64,000 nt of DNA from Bog-473 sp963730395 (GCA_963730395.1 CAVSSK010000018.1:124001-188000), one strand, 5' to 3'. Positions 46,693 to 55,526 are shown, counted from the stretch's first letter. A program made the numbers and translations. Notes: a model not told the origin generated them from the sequence alone.

Positions 46693-47260
46693 CCGACGGG
46701 CTCGCTCGCGCCGCGCCGGCCGCGCCCAGGAACGTCTCCAGGTTCTTCTGCGTGGCCGGGCCCTCGAGCACCGCGGTGACCCGCCCGGCGGGATCGACCA
46801 CGAAGGTCGTCGGCGGCGCGGTGACGCCGTAGTGCTCGGCGATCACCCCGCCGGGGTCGCCGATGGCGGGCCACAGGTCGCCGTTGGCCTGGAGGAACGC
46901 GCGCGCCGTCCCCGAGGTGTCGTGGAACACCACGCTGAGCAGGTGCGCGCCTCCCGTCGTGTGCGCCTGCTGGTAGGCGAAACGGGAGAGGTCGGGCGCC
47001 TCCTCCTGACAGGGGATGCACCAACTGGCGAAGAAGTTGATGACGACGTAGTGGCCCCGCAACGACGCCAGGGAGACGCGCGACCCGTTGCTCAGGTCGG
47101 TGCCGGTGAACGCGGGGGCCGGATGGCCCAGCAAGGGGCTCGCCACGGCAGTGGCCTCCTGCGGCGTGCGCGTCGCCAGGGCGACGCCGACGACGACGAG
47201 GACCAGGAGGACGGCGCCCGCCACCCAGCGGATCGGGTGGCCGAGACGGCGGCCCGTCAT
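46685..47260 (-). CDS. ccmG: CcmG/DsbE-type thioredoxin-like protein (TlpA family)
   Basis: The membrane-tethered thioredoxin of 191 residues reduces apocytochrome c or CcmH outside the membrane. A single N-terminal anchor (WVAGAVLLVLVVVGVALA) is followed by VVINFFASWCIPCQEEAP with Cys81 and Cys84, then the cis-Pro region YGVTAPPTTFVVDPAGRVT. Electrons would come from CcdA, whose gene is also in this window at 54.8 kb. It starts with ATG 47260, overlapping the ccmF stop. Confidence 0.92.
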   Translation of the reverse strand: MTGRRLGHPIRWVAGAVLLVLVVVGVALATRTPQEATAVASPLLGHPAPAFTGTDLSNGSRVSLASLRGHYVVINFFASWCIPCQEEAPDLSRFAYQQAHTTGGAHLLSVVFHDTSGTARAFLQANGDLWPAIGDPGGVIAEHYGVTAPPTTFVVDPAGRVTAVLEGPATQKNLETFLGAAGAARASPSGG

Positions 47261-49371
47261 GCCGGGCCGACCCCGCGGGCGACCAGCGCGCCCACCGGCG
47301 CGGGCACCTCGTCCCTGGCGTCGCGGCTCCCGTCGGGCTCGGCGCCGGTCACGAGCCCCGACGGGGCCGACGCCGGCTCGGTCGCCCGCCGCCGGGACCC
47401 CGGTACGAGCGCGAGCAGGCCGCCGAGACCGATCAGGAGGCCGCCGGCCCACAGCCACGCCACGAGCGGCTCGATCACCACACCGATCGCCACCGAACCA
47501 GCCGGGAGGTTGTTGATGGCCTGGTTGCCCGATGACGGCCCGAGTCCCCCCACGGCATCGAAGGTCAGGTAGACGTCTCCGAAGAGGCCCGAGTCGATCG
47601 CCGGCGTGCCCACGACCGACAGCGCGCTGCCGAAGCTGGTCGTCGCCGGGGCGAACACGCTGCCGTCCACCTTGACCAGGGCCTGGTGGGCCGTCCGGGA
47701 GGGCGACGTGACGGTGCGCAGTCCCTCGAACGTGAAGCTGTGCCCGTCGTAGGTGACGACGGTGCCCCGGTGCAGCGCGAGCTCGGCCTGGTGCCGGTAA
47801 GACGTGGCGGCGATGACCCCGATGGCGAGGAGCACCACGCCGAGGTGCACGATCATGCCGCCGTTGGCGCGCCCCACCAGCCCGCGCCACCAGCCGACGC
47901 GGCGGGCGCGGGCGGCCCGCACGGACAACACGAGGGCGCGCGCCGCCGTCGCGGCCGCCATGGCTCCGAGCCCGAACCCGATCAGCGTCGCACTGCCCCG
48001 CAGGCCGACCGCCACGCACAGGACCACGGTGCCGACGCCGATCCACACGGGGATGACGAGGCGCTGCCACAGCACGGCCCCGCTCATCTTGCGCCAGCTG
48101 AGCACGGGTGCGACGGCCATCAGGAAGAGCAGCGTCAGGGCCGCCGGCACGGCCACGGTGTTGAAGAACGGCGCGCCGACCGTGACCTGCTGCTGGGTGA
48201 GCGCCTCGTAGAGCAGCGGGTACACGGTCCCGAGCAGCACCACGAACGCGAACCCGACGAACAGCACGTTGTTGAGGAGGAACGCGCCTTCGCGGCCGAG
48301 CGGGGCGTCGATGCCCCCGGGCGAGCGCAGCCGGTCGCCGCGCCACGCGATCAGACCGAATCCCACGATGACCACCGCGAAGAAGAACCCGATGAGCAAC
48401 GGGCCGAGCGTCGACTGGGAGAAGGAGTGCACGGAGGTGATGACCCCCGAGCGGGTGAGGAACGTGCCCAGGATGGTGAGGGCGAAGGTCGCGATGGACA
48501 GCGAGAGGTTCCAGACGCGCATCAGGCCGCGGCGCTCCTGGACCAGGACGGAGTGCAGGTAGGCCGTCCCGCACAGCCAGGGGAGCAGGGCGGCGTTCTC
48601 GACCGGGTCCCAGCCCCAGAACCCTCCCCATCCCAGCACCTGATAGGACCACCAGGCACCGAGCACGATGCCCACGGAGAGGAAGGTGAACGCCACCAGC
48701 GTCCAGCGTCGGCACTCGATCTGCCAGCGATCACCCACCCTGCCCGTGGCCAGCATGCCGATGGCGAAAGCGAAGGGCACGGTGAACACGACGAACCCGA
48801 CGTAGAGGAGCGGCGGGTGGATCGCCACCAGCGGGTTGTCCTGCAGGAGCGAGTTGGGCCCGAGGCCTTGCGTCACCCCGGAGGCGGTGATGAAGGGGTT
48901 GGCGGGGCCCACCATCAGCCCGAAGAAGAAGGCGGAGACGACGTAGAGGACGAACGTGGCCCAGCGGATGACCGGGTCGGCGGCCTGGTGGCGGTAGCGC
49001 CACACGAAGAACGTCGAGACCACGGCGAGGACCAGCCCCCAGAGCAAGATCGACCCGGCCAGCGCCGACCACAGCCCGGTGATGGAGTACAAGAGGGGTG
49101 TGACCGTGCTGTTGTTCTCGGCCACGAACGCCAGCGCGAAGTCGTGGGTGACGAGCGCGTGCTCCATCGCCCCGGCGGCGAGGAGCGCGCCGACGAGCAT
49201 CACGGGCGCCAGCAGCCTGCCGTCACCCGCCACGCGCCCCGCCGGCGTGGCGGCCGGCGTCGTGTCGGCGTCGCGGCGCGTGACCAGCCCGATGAGGAGC
49301 ACGATCGCCCCCACGATGCTCGCCCCGAAGGCGAGCCACACGCCGATCGTCCCCAGATGCGCGTCGACCAT
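47257..49371 (-). CDS. ccmF: cytochrome c-type biogenesis protein CcmF (heme lyase)
   Basis: This 704-residue protein with 14-15 membrane segments catalyses heme ligation to apocytochrome c. The tryptophan-rich WWD signature GWGGFWGWDPVENAALLPWL is in the first half, and nearby conserved His (AIHPPLLYVGFV; YLHSVLVQERRG) are the likely heme ligands. The C-terminal domain lies outside the membrane and ends with a membrane segment. Its length matches System I CcmF (about 650-700). The 1-nt overlap with ccmE (TGATG) suggests coupling. Confidence 0.96.
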   Translation of the reverse strand: MVDAHLGTIGVWLAFGASIVGAIVLLIGLVTRRDADTTPAATPAGRVAGDGRLLAPVMLVGALLAAGAMEHALVTHDFALAFVAENNSTVTPLLYSITGLWSALAGSILLWGLVLAVVSTFFVWRYRHQAADPVIRWATFVLYVVSAFFFGLMVGPANPFITASGVTQGLGPNSLLQDNPLVAIHPPLLYVGFVVFTVPFAFAIGMLATGRVGDRWQIECRRWTLVAFTFLSVGIVLGAWWSYQVLGWGGFWGWDPVENAALLPWLCGTAYLHSVLVQERRGLMRVWNLSLSIATFALTILGTFLTRSGVITSVHSFSQSTLGPLLIGFFFAVVIVGFGLIAWRGDRLRSPGGIDAPLGREGAFLLNNVLFVGFAFVVLLGTVYPLLYEALTQQQVTVGAPFFNTVAVPAALTLLFLMAVAPVLSWRKMSGAVLWQRLVIPVWIGVGTVVLCVAVGLRGSATLIGFGLGAMAAATAARALVLSVRAARARRVGWWRGLVGRANGGMIVHLGVVLLAIGVIAATSYRHQAELALHRGTVVTYDGHSFTFEGLRTVTSPSRTAHQALVKVDGSVFAPATTSFGSALSVVGTPAIDSGLFGDVYLTFDAVGGLGPSSGNQAINNLPAGSVAIGVVIEPLVAWLWAGGLLIGLGGLLALVPGSRRRATEPASAPSGLVTGAEPDGSRDARDEVPAPVGALVARGVGPA

Positions 49372-49889
49372 CAGCAGGCCGGCCCGGTCGACGTGGCCTT
49401 CACCCGGTTCGGGTATTGCGCGCTGTACGTGGCCGAGTGCTTGACAAGGATGGAGTTGGACACGAAGTCGTTCGACGTGTCCGACGTGAAGTGCCCCACC
49501 ACGACCACCGGGATCCTGGCCTGGAAGAGGTCCGGCGGGCTGCCCGTGTTGGCGACCTGGACGACGTGGGGTCCCTCACAGATGCTGAAGTCCGCGCCGG
49601 TGGCGGTGGCGTGGATGCTGCCGGGGACCACCGTCCCCTCCAGGCGGAACGTCGTGGTGCCGAGCATGTGCCGGCTGGCGTATGCCTGGTCGACCGTGTC
49701 GAAGTAATTGAGCGAGCTGCCCAGCCCCTCGACCAAAAGGAAGACGAAGGCGACGAGGAGCAGGGCGAAGACGGCCAGGACGCGCCGGCTGGTCCGGCGC
49801 CGCCGGGGTGGCGGCAGGGCCGGCCCCGGAGGAACCTCGGACGTCGGAGGGTTGGACGGCGGGCTCGGCTCGGTGGTCGTGCCGCTCAC
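49371..49889 (-). CDS. ccmE: heme chaperone CcmE
   Basis: CcmE covalently binds heme in the extracytoplasmic space and hands it to CcmF. The 172-residue protein has a Pro-rich cytoplasmic head, one membrane anchor (VLAVFALLLVAFVFLLV) and an OB-fold domain. The heme-binding motif H-x3-Y is present as LVKHSATYSAQYP, so this is the canonical His form rather than the Cys variant. The acidic DEN preceding the Tyr in proteobacteria is replaced by SAT. It starts at GTG 49889, overlapping the ccmD stop. Confidence 0.9.
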   Translation of the reverse strand: MSGTTTEPSPPSNPPTSEVPPGPALPPPRRRRTSRRVLAVFALLLVAFVFLLVEGLGSSLNYFDTVDQAYASRHMLGTTTFRLEGTVVPGSIHATATGADFSICEGPHVVQVANTGSPPDLFQARIPVVVVGHFTSDTSNDFVSNSILVKHSATYSAQYPNRVKATSTGPAC

Positions 49890-50047
49890 GACCGCTCGCC
49901 ACGCGCCGGCGCACCCTGGCTCTCTGTGGCCGGCGCCTCCGACACCTTCAGCGCGCGTTCCCAGCGCCGGCGGCGCAGGACCAGGCCGACCGCGTAGACG
50001 AGCAACGTCACCAGCGTGACCGCGTACCCGGCATCGACGTAGCTCAC
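49886..50047 (-). CDS. ccmD: CcmD-like small membrane protein
   Basis: This 53-residue protein is easily missed. It begins MSYVDAGYAVTLVTLLVYAV, has one membrane helix and then a basic, arginine-rich stretch (GLVLRRRRWERALKV), exactly the plan of CcmD, which stabilises the CcmABC-CcmE complex. The GTG at 50047 overlaps the ccmC stop and the TGA overlaps the ccmE GTG, so it sits in the classic ccmC-ccmD-ccmE order. CcmD is poorly conserved, so identification rests on size, topology and position. Confidence 0.88.
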   Translation of the reverse strand: MSYVDAGYAVTLVTLLVYAVGLVLRRRRWERALKVSEAPATESQGAPARGERS

Positions 50048-50841
50048 GGCGTGCCTCCGCCCGGAGCCGGTGCCTGGCCGACGAGGTCGGCGCCGACGAG
50101 GTCAGTGTCCTCGCTCCATCGCTCGGCCAGCGACACCTCGAGCTCCTGGTTGCCCACCGCGTCCTGCAGCACCTCGACCTGGTAGCGCACGCCGAGCAAC
50201 CACACGAAGATCAAGGAGAAGGCGACGAACGCCAGCAGGAACGTCCACGACATCGACGCCGAGGCGTGGATCTTGAAGCCGGGGTCGATGAACGTGCCCC
50301 CCTGGTGCAGGGTGTTCCACCAGTCCACCGAGAAGTGGACGAGCGGGATGTCGACGGCGATGAGCAGCGCGGCCACGGCGCAGCGCCGGGCCCGGACGGC
50401 GGGATCGGCCGGCACACGCCGGAGCGCCAGGTAGCCGATCTCGAGCAGGAGCAGCAGTGCGGTCGAGGTGAGCCGGGCGTCCCAGGTCCACCAGGTGCCC
50501 CAGGCCGGCCGGCCCCACAGCGAGCCGGTCACCAGGGTGAGTGCCGAGAACACGGCGCCCACCTCGACGGCGGACGCAGCCAGGCGGTCCCAGAAGAGGG
50601 AGCGCGTGCGGGGCCACAGGTACAGGAGGCTGCCGCCGGCGGCCACGATGCCCACCCAGTACAGCGCCACGGTGGCGATAGGCGGGTGGATGTAGAGCAG
50701 CCGGGCCAGGTTCCCCTGCACGACGTCGGGCGGGGTGATCCACAGGCCGAGCCACACCGTGAAGCCCAGGGCGACGACCCCGACGGCGCCCACGACGTCG
50801 AGCCAGCGGGGCCGGGACGGCCGGAGGGTGGGCGTGCTCAT
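50044..50841 (-). CDS. ccmC: heme exporter protein CcmC
   Basis: CcmC loads heme on CcmE. The protein of 265 residues has six membrane segments, the WWD motif WGTWWTWDARLTSTALLLL, and two flanking His: one in LLYIHPPIATVALY and one in IPLVHFSVDWWNTLHQG. Length and topology agree with CcmC rather than with CcsA. ATG 50841 overlaps the ccmB stop (ATGA). A cytoplasmic tail of about 35 residues at the C-terminus (from DAVGNQELEV) is longer than usual. Confidence 0.95.
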   Translation of the reverse strand: MSTPTLRPSRPRWLDVVGAVGVVALGFTVWLGLWITPPDVVQGNLARLLYIHPPIATVALYWVGIVAAGGSLLYLWPRTRSLFWDRLAASAVEVGAVFSALTLVTGSLWGRPAWGTWWTWDARLTSTALLLLLEIGYLALRRVPADPAVRARRCAVAALLIAVDIPLVHFSVDWWNTLHQGGTFIDPGFKIHASASMSWTFLLAFVAFSLIFVWLLGVRYQVEVLQDAVGNQELEVSLAERWSEDTDLVGADLVGQAPAPGGGTP

Positions 50842-51507
50842 GCCGCCTCCTGCAGGGGCCCGTAGAGGACGATCCCCACGACGAGATAGATCACGGCGAA
50901 GGGGACGAGGATCTTGAGCCATTGGGTCCCCGACGACACGCTCCCGCTCAGCGCGGCCTCCCACACCTTGGACCCGGCCAGCAGGACCGGGGCCAGCACC
51001 GGCAGCACGAGCAGCGGCAGGAGGGTGTCACGCACGCGCAGGCCGGCCGAGAGTGCGCCGTAGAGGACGCCCGCGCAAGCCAGGCCCACGGTGGCCAGCA
51101 GGCTGGCCGTCACGGCCAGCCACACCACGTGCACCCGCACGTCGAAGAGGAAGGTGACGCCGGCCCACAGCACCAGTTGGAGGACCAGGAGCTGGAGGCC
51201 GACGGCCGCCGCTTTGCCGAGGAAGATACCTGCCGGGTCGATGCCCGAGAGGCGCAGGCCGTCACGTGTGCCCTCGCCGGACTCCACCGCCACGCTGCGC
51301 TGGATCGCCAGCACCGTCGAGAACAGCAGGGCGACCCAGAAGATGCCCGGGGCGGCGCGGCGCAGCGCAGCCTCGTCCGGACCGATGGCGAACGCCAGGA
51401 GGACCAGCACGAGGAGGGCGAAGGGGACGACCTGCCACAGCGCGACGCGCGCAGCGCGCCTCGATCCGGAGGTCCTTGCCCGCCACGAGCACCGCGTCAT
51501 GCCACAT
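50838..51507 (-). CDS. ccmB: heme ABC transporter permease CcmB, one frameshift
   Basis: CcmB is the permease of the CcmAB ATPase which releases holo-CcmE from CcmC. It starts MWHDAVLVAGKDLRIEAR at ATG 51507; a break near 51450 moves the frame and the protein continues ARVALWQVVPFALLVLVLLA with six membrane segments to YLVVGIVLYGPLQEAA. The usual CcmB block ESGEGTRDGLRLSGIDPAGIF is present. The overlap with ccmA at its start (11 nt) and with ccmC at its stop supports an intact operon, so the break is probably an error. Confidence 0.9.
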
Positions 51508-52228
51508 GGGTGGCCCCCACGCCGCCGGTCGTGTCGTCCGCCACGGCGGTCGGGACCGCGGTGAGCGCGACGCGACGCCCGCCCGGCTCCTCTGCGGTGA
51601 TCCGGCCCCCGCCCATGGAGACGACGCGGTCGGCCAGTGGGACGGAGAGCTGCGGTTCGTGGGAGCTCAGGAGCACCGTTGCTCCATCCGTCACCGCTTC
51701 GCCGATCAGAAGCCCGAGAAGAGAGCGCGAGGTCGCGTCGAGGCCGGCGTGGGGCTCGTCGAGCAGCCACAGGGCGGGGCGGCGGGCCAAGAGGGCGGCC
51801 AGCGCGACCCGACGCCGCTGTCCGGCCGACAGGCGCCCGGCCGGTGTGGTGCGCAGGCGGCCGGTCAGGCCGAGCCGGTCGAGCGCGCCGTCCGCGCTCC
51901 GGACGGGGAGCCCGAGGGCGCGCACGGCGAAGCGGACGTTCTCCGCCGCACTCAGCTCGTCGTAGAGGGGGGCGGCATGGCCCAGGAGGCCGACGTAGCG
52001 GCGCACCGAGGTGTGATCGGTGGTCAGGTCGACGCCGAGCACGAATGCCTCGCCCGCCGTGACAGGCAAAAGCCCTGCGCACGCGCGCAGGAGGCTCGTC
52101 TTGCCGGCCCCGTTGGCCCCCACGACCACGACGACCTCACCCTGCTCGAGGCAGAGGTCTACCCCTGCGAGGGCGGGGAAGCGGCCGGCGAGAGCGACAG
52201 CGGCGCGGAATTGGACGACAGGGGCCAT
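51497..52228 (-). CDS. ccmA: heme ABC transporter ATP-binding protein CcmA
   Basis: The 243-residue ABC ATPase has Walker A VVGANGAGKTSLL, a signature-like loop RLSAGQRRRVALAALLARRP, Walker B LWLLDEPHAGLD and the switch His in LLSSHEP. It pairs with CcmB. ATG 52228 is preferred; ATG 52243 is an alternative but would lie within the proposed -10 element. The gene heads the Ccm operon. A methyltransferase gene precedes it on the same strand, 64 nt away. Confidence 0.93.
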   Translation of the reverse strand: MAPVVQFRAAVALAGRFPALAGVDLCLEQGEVVVVVGANGAGKTSLLRACAGLLPVTAGEAFVLGVDLTTDHTSVRRYVGLLGHAAPLYDELSAAENVRFAVRALGLPVRSADGALDRLGLTGRLRTTPAGRLSAGQRRRVALAALLARRPALWLLDEPHAGLDATSRSLLGLLIGEAVTDGATVLLSSHEPQLSVPLADRVVSMGGGRITAEEPGGRRVALTAVPTAVADDTTGGVGATHVA

Positions 52229-52241
52229 GGCCTTCCCCACC

Positions 52242-52272
52242 ATGGTAGGGGGGGTCGGTCCCGGGGTTCCAA
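52242..52272 (-). promoter_or_regulatory. candidate promoter of the ccm operon
   Basis: On the minus strand TTGGAA (52267-52272) and TACCAT (52242-52247) are separated by 19 nt, slightly long, with a run of seven C in the spacer. Transcription would start about 7 nt before the ATG at 52228. The spacing and homopolymer make it tentative. Confidence 0.35.
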
Positions 52273-52292
52273 GCGGGTCCCGGCCGCCTCCA

Positions 52293-53000
52293 TCAGGGCA
52301 GTGCCCAGACCCAGGCCGAGCTGAAGGGCCAGTCCCGGTACGGCTGCCAGCCCGGCTTACGGCGCACGAATTCATCGTCGACCAGGGCTTCGTGCAACTC
52401 GCGCAGAGTGAAGCCCGCGCCGGTGGCCGCGGCCACGTGCTCGGAGGGGAGATGGACGAAGGTCTCGATGGCCAGGGGTCCGGCGCCTGGGAGGTCGAAG
52501 TGCGTCGGCATCCCCACCGACATCACGAAGTAGGGATGGATCCCCACCACCACGAACGACCCCTCGTGGCCGAGTAGCCGGCGCCCTTCGGCGTACAGGC
52601 GGGCCAACTCCGGCAGGTGCTCGTCGACCAGGACGCAGACGACCAGGTCATAGGCGGCACCGGGCAGACCGCTGTCCCGTACGTCCCCTTCGACGAGGCG
52701 GTCGTGGATGCCGCGAGCCCGGGCCAGCTCCAGCATGGCGGGCGTCACGTCGACGCCGTCGACGGGGAAGTCCCCCCGGGAGCGCAGCCAGCCGGCGGTG
52801 CGCCCCGAGCCGCACCCGAGGTCGGCGGCGCGCGCGACCGCGTCCCACTCGACTGATCCGATGCGCTCGAGGAGCGCCAGGTCCATGACGTCCTCGACGG
52901 TCTTCTCGTAGGTCGGCGCCCACGCGTGATACCCCTCACGCGCCGAGACCGTCGGGTAGTGGCGGCGGTCGAACCGAGCGAAGTCGGGCCCGGTCCCCAC
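52293..53000 (-). CDS. class I SAM-dependent methyltransferase
   Basis: The protein has 235 residues. SAM motif I is AADLGCGSGRTAGWLRSRG, followed by VDGVDVTPAMLELARARG, and LVVCVLVDEHLPELARLY is motif IV-like. The end GFTLRELHEALVDDEFVRRKPGWQPYRDWP (region) is typical of a methyltransferase type 11/25 family in actinobacteria. The substrate is unknown. It abuts the helical gene upstream (2 nt) and may read into the ccm operon. Confidence 0.88.
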   Translation of the reverse strand: MGTGPDFARFDRRHYPTVSAREGYHAWAPTYEKTVEDVMDLALLERIGSVEWDAVARAADLGCGSGRTAGWLRSRGDFPVDGVDVTPAMLELARARGIHDRLVEGDVRDSGLPGAAYDLVVCVLVDEHLPELARLYAEGRRLLGHEGSFVVVGIHPYFVMSVGMPTHFDLPGAGPLAIETFVHLPSEHVAAATGAGFTLRELHEALVDDEFVRRKPGWQPYRDWPFSSAWVWALP

Positions 53001-53002
53001 GG

Positions 53003-53515
53003 TCAGCGCATGTGTGCCAGCGCGTTGACAGGATCGAGCGACGTCGCCGTGTGGCCGGCCAACTCGGCGCGGGCGAAGTCGGCGAGCGCGACCTCGTGCG
53101 CCAGCAGCAGCTCCGCCGTCTCGCCTTCCGCAGGGTTCAGCTCGCCGATGCGGCGGTACAGCGGCATGTACTGGCCCGTGACGTTCACAACCGAGCTCAT
53201 GAGGTCCTCCCAGGCGCCGGCCGCCGAGTCCGGAACCAGCGCCTCGGCCACCGACACCATCGCGGGATCGGGCTCGGTGGAGATGCCGGCGCGCTCGAGC
53301 GCGGGGGCCACGGCGTCCTTGGTTCGGCGCTCGAGCGTGGCGAGCACCCGCATCTTGCGTGCCCGCTCGTCATCGGCGAGACGGTCGGCGACGCCCGAGA
53401 AGAAGGCCTCGCCGAGCACCTCGCCCTGGTAGGCCTTGATCCAGAGCTCGTCGATGCCGTCGTCGGCCGAGAAGATGGGCGCCGGGGCGTCGAGGTCGGT
53501 GTCGGAGTCGGTCAT
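53003..53515 (-). CDS. hypothetical helical protein, ferritin-like-fold possible
   Basis: This 170-residue, mainly helical acidic protein begins MTDSDTDLDAPAPIFSADDG. It contains ELWIKAYQGEVLGEAFFSGV, then RKMRVLATLERRTKDAVAPALERAG and LLLAHEVALADFARAELAG. E-x2-x-E/H positions (GEVLGEAFF; LATLERRT; HEVALADF) could form a four-helix diiron-like bundle, but no full ferritin motif is provable. Some actinobacterial relatives sit beside methyltransferases, as here. Confidence 0.55.
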   Translation of the reverse strand: MTDSDTDLDAPAPIFSADDGIDELWIKAYQGEVLGEAFFSGVADRLADDERARKMRVLATLERRTKDAVAPALERAGISTEPDPAMVSVAEALVPDSAAGAWEDLMSSVVNVTGQYMPLYRRIGELNPAEGETAELLLAHEVALADFARAELAGHTATSLDPVNALAHMR

Positions 53516-53580
53516 GGACGGACGCTACCCCCGGCGCCCGGCATGTGCTCGGGGCAGCATCGGTAGTGTGCGTCGCATCC

Positions 53581-54446
53581 ATGGCGACCGTGCTCATGCC
53601 GCTGCCGGCGTGCGACTTCGACCCGACCGAAGTGGCGGTGAGCTGGCAGATCCTGTCCGAGGCCGGCCACGAGGTCGTGTTCGCGACCCCCTCGGGGCAG
53701 CCCGGGAAGGCCGACGACATCATGGTCAGCGGGCGTGGCCTCGACCCCTGGGGCGGTGTCCCGCTGCTGCGCAACGTCACGGTGGTCGGCCGGTCCCTGC
53801 GGGCCGACGCGGGGCGCGGCGCTCCTATGCCGCGCTGCTCGGCGACACCGCGTTCCGTTCCCCGCTCCACTGGGGTGCGGCCCGCCGGAGCACCTACGAC
53901 GCCCTCGTCCTGCCCGGCGGGCACCGAGCCCGCGGGATGCGCGACTACCTCGAGAGCCTGGAAGTGCAGCAGATGGCAGTCGACTCCTTCCGCGCCGGCA
54001 AGCCCGTGGGGGCGATCTGTCACGGTGTGCTCGTGGTGGCGCGTGCGATCGAGCCCGCCAGCGGGCGGTCGGTGCTGCACGGCCGGCGCACCACGGCACT
54101 GACGTGGCAGCTGGAGGGCAGGGCGTGGCAGCTGGCGAGCCGGACCCGCTTCTGGGACCCCGACTACTACCGCACCTACGTGGAGGAGCCGGGGCAGCCC
54201 GCCGGGTACATGTCCGTGCAACAGGAAGTGACGCGCGCGCTCGCCACTCCCGACGACTTCGTGGACGTGCCGCGCGACGTCCCTGACTACCGGCGCAAGA
54301 CGAGCGGGCGCGCCCGCGACAGCCCGACGGACACGCGGCCGGCCTGGGTCGTGCGCGACGGCCTGTACGTATCGGCGCGCTGGCCCGGCGACGCCCACAC
54401 GTTCGCCCGGACCGTCGCCGACGTCCTGGCCGAGTCCTCGCCGTAG
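53581..54446 (+). CDS. DJ-1/PfpI family protein, one frameshift
   Basis: It begins MATVLMPLPACDFDPTEVAV with the DJ-1 strand and ILSEAGHEVVFATPSGQPG. The frame breaks near 53815, and resumes as LHWGAARRSTYDALVLPGGHRARGMRDYL and AGKPVGAICHGVLVVARAI, giving the nucleophile Cys in AICHGV. The long C-terminal part (about 100 residues, WDPDYYRTYVEEPGQPAGY) marks a subgroup of type 1 GATase-like DJ-1 proteins. Its role is unknown; relatives are chaperones or glyoxalase III-like. It overlaps no neighbour and is followed 1 nt later by a YciI-like gene. Confidence 0.78.
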
Positions 54447-54447
54447 G

Positions 54448-54774
54448 GTGATGCGAATGATGGGGTTCGTATTCCGGCTGATCCCGCCCCGCCCCGACTT
54501 CAGGGCCACCATGTCCGAAGGGGAACGGGCGACGATGTTGGCGCACGTCGGCTACTGGAGCGAGCTGCTGGCGCAGGGACGGGTCATCGTGTTCGGGCCG
54601 GTGGACGACCCGGCCACACCGCACGGGATCGGAATCGTGCTCGCCGAGGACCTCGCCGACGCTGAGTCCGTGCGCGATGGCGACCCCGTCATGTCGTCCT
54701 CGCACGGTTTCGTGACCGAGATCATCCCGATGGCACGGCTGGTGACGGCGGCCGGAACCTTCGACGCGCCCTAG
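54448..54774 (+). CDS. YciI-like (YCII-related domain) protein
   Basis: The protein has 108 residues: FVFRLIPPRPDFRATMSEGE, then HVGYWSELLAQGRVIVFGPV, then EDLADAESVRDGDPVMSSSHG. The His of LAHVGYW and the Asp of GPVDDP fit the conserved YCII ferredoxin-like barrel. YciI-like proteins are small hydrolases or dehalogenase-like enzymes, mostly uncharacterised. GTG 54448 directly follows the DJ-1 stop, so the two form an operon. Confidence 0.75.
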   Translation: MMRMMGFVFRLIPPRPDFRATMSEGERATMLAHVGYWSELLAQGRVIVFGPVDDPATPHGIGIVLAEDLADAESVRDGDPVMSSSHGFVTEIIPMARLVTAAGTFDAP

Positions 54775-54791
54775 GTTTCACCGCCTCCGCC

Positions 54792-55526
54792 TCAGCTCGT
54801 CGAGAGCCGTCCGAGCCCGAGATCGTTCAGGAGACTGGACAGCTGCGTCGACACCCAGCTGACGTTGTCGGTCAGGAGCAGTACGCCGAAGACCACAAGG
54901 ACGATGCCGGCGACCAGCTCGACCACCCAGAGCCCGCGTCGGGCCCGGGCGATGACCGCAGTAATCCGTTCGAAGGCCAGGCCGGTCACGACGAAGGGCA
55001 CCGCAAGGCCGAGCGAATAGGCGAAGAGCAGCACGACGCCGCCGGTCAACGTCCCGTTCTTGGCGGCCAGGCCGAGGACCACGCCGAGGACCGGCCCGAT
55101 GCACGGGGTCCACGCAAAGGCGAAGGCCATCCCCATCAGCGGTGCCGCCCACAGGCCGAGCTTGGAGGGCCGTACGTCGAAGCGGTGCTCCCCCGTGACC
55201 CGGGTCACCACGCCGAGCGTCCCCGAGCCGGCATGGGTCCAGACGCGCGCCGGGAGCGCCCCGACGAGCATCACGAGCCCGAGCAGCACCACCACGGCAC
55301 CGCTCACGTGCGACAGCGTGAGGGCGTGCGGCTTGAGCAGACGTCCGATGCTCGACGCGGTGGCACCGAGCGCCACGAACACGAGAGTGAAGCCCGCGAC
55401 GAACAACCCGATCCCGCGCAGGACGGGGCGCAGCGCGGCCGACGGTGTCGTGCCCTCACTCGCCGCAGCCAGCTCGGCGGCCGAGAGACCCGACACCATG
55501 GAGAGGTAGCCGGGTACCAGCGGCAA
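54792..55526 (-). CDS. ccdA: cytochrome c biogenesis protein CcdA (DsbD-type thiol transporter), N-terminus extends upstream
   Basis: CcdA carries electrons from thioredoxin across the membrane to CcmG. Six or so membrane segments are present and the second redox Cys is in AFAWTPCIGPVLGVVLG. The TTG at 55526 is the first usable start, but the same frame continues upstream as LVAFGAGILSFVSPCVLPLV, which contains the first redox Cys (SPCVLP) and the first helix. No ATG/GTG lies in that extension, which reaches back into the gmd gene end. The true start is probably near 55590 and is lost by an error. Without the extension the protein would lack its first catalytic Cys. Confidence 0.85.
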   Translation of the reverse strand: MPLVPGYLSMVSGLSAAELAAASEGTTPSAALRPVLRGIGLFVAGFTLVFVALGATASSIGRLLKPHALTLSHVSGAVVVLLGLVMLVGALPARVWTHAGSGTLGVVTRVTGEHRFDVRPSKLGLWAAPLMGMAFAFAWTPCIGPVLGVVLGLAAKNGTLTGGVVLLFAYSLGLAVPFVVTGLAFERITAVIARARRGLWVVELVAGIVLVVFGVLLLTDNVSWVSTQLSSLLNDLGLGRLSTS

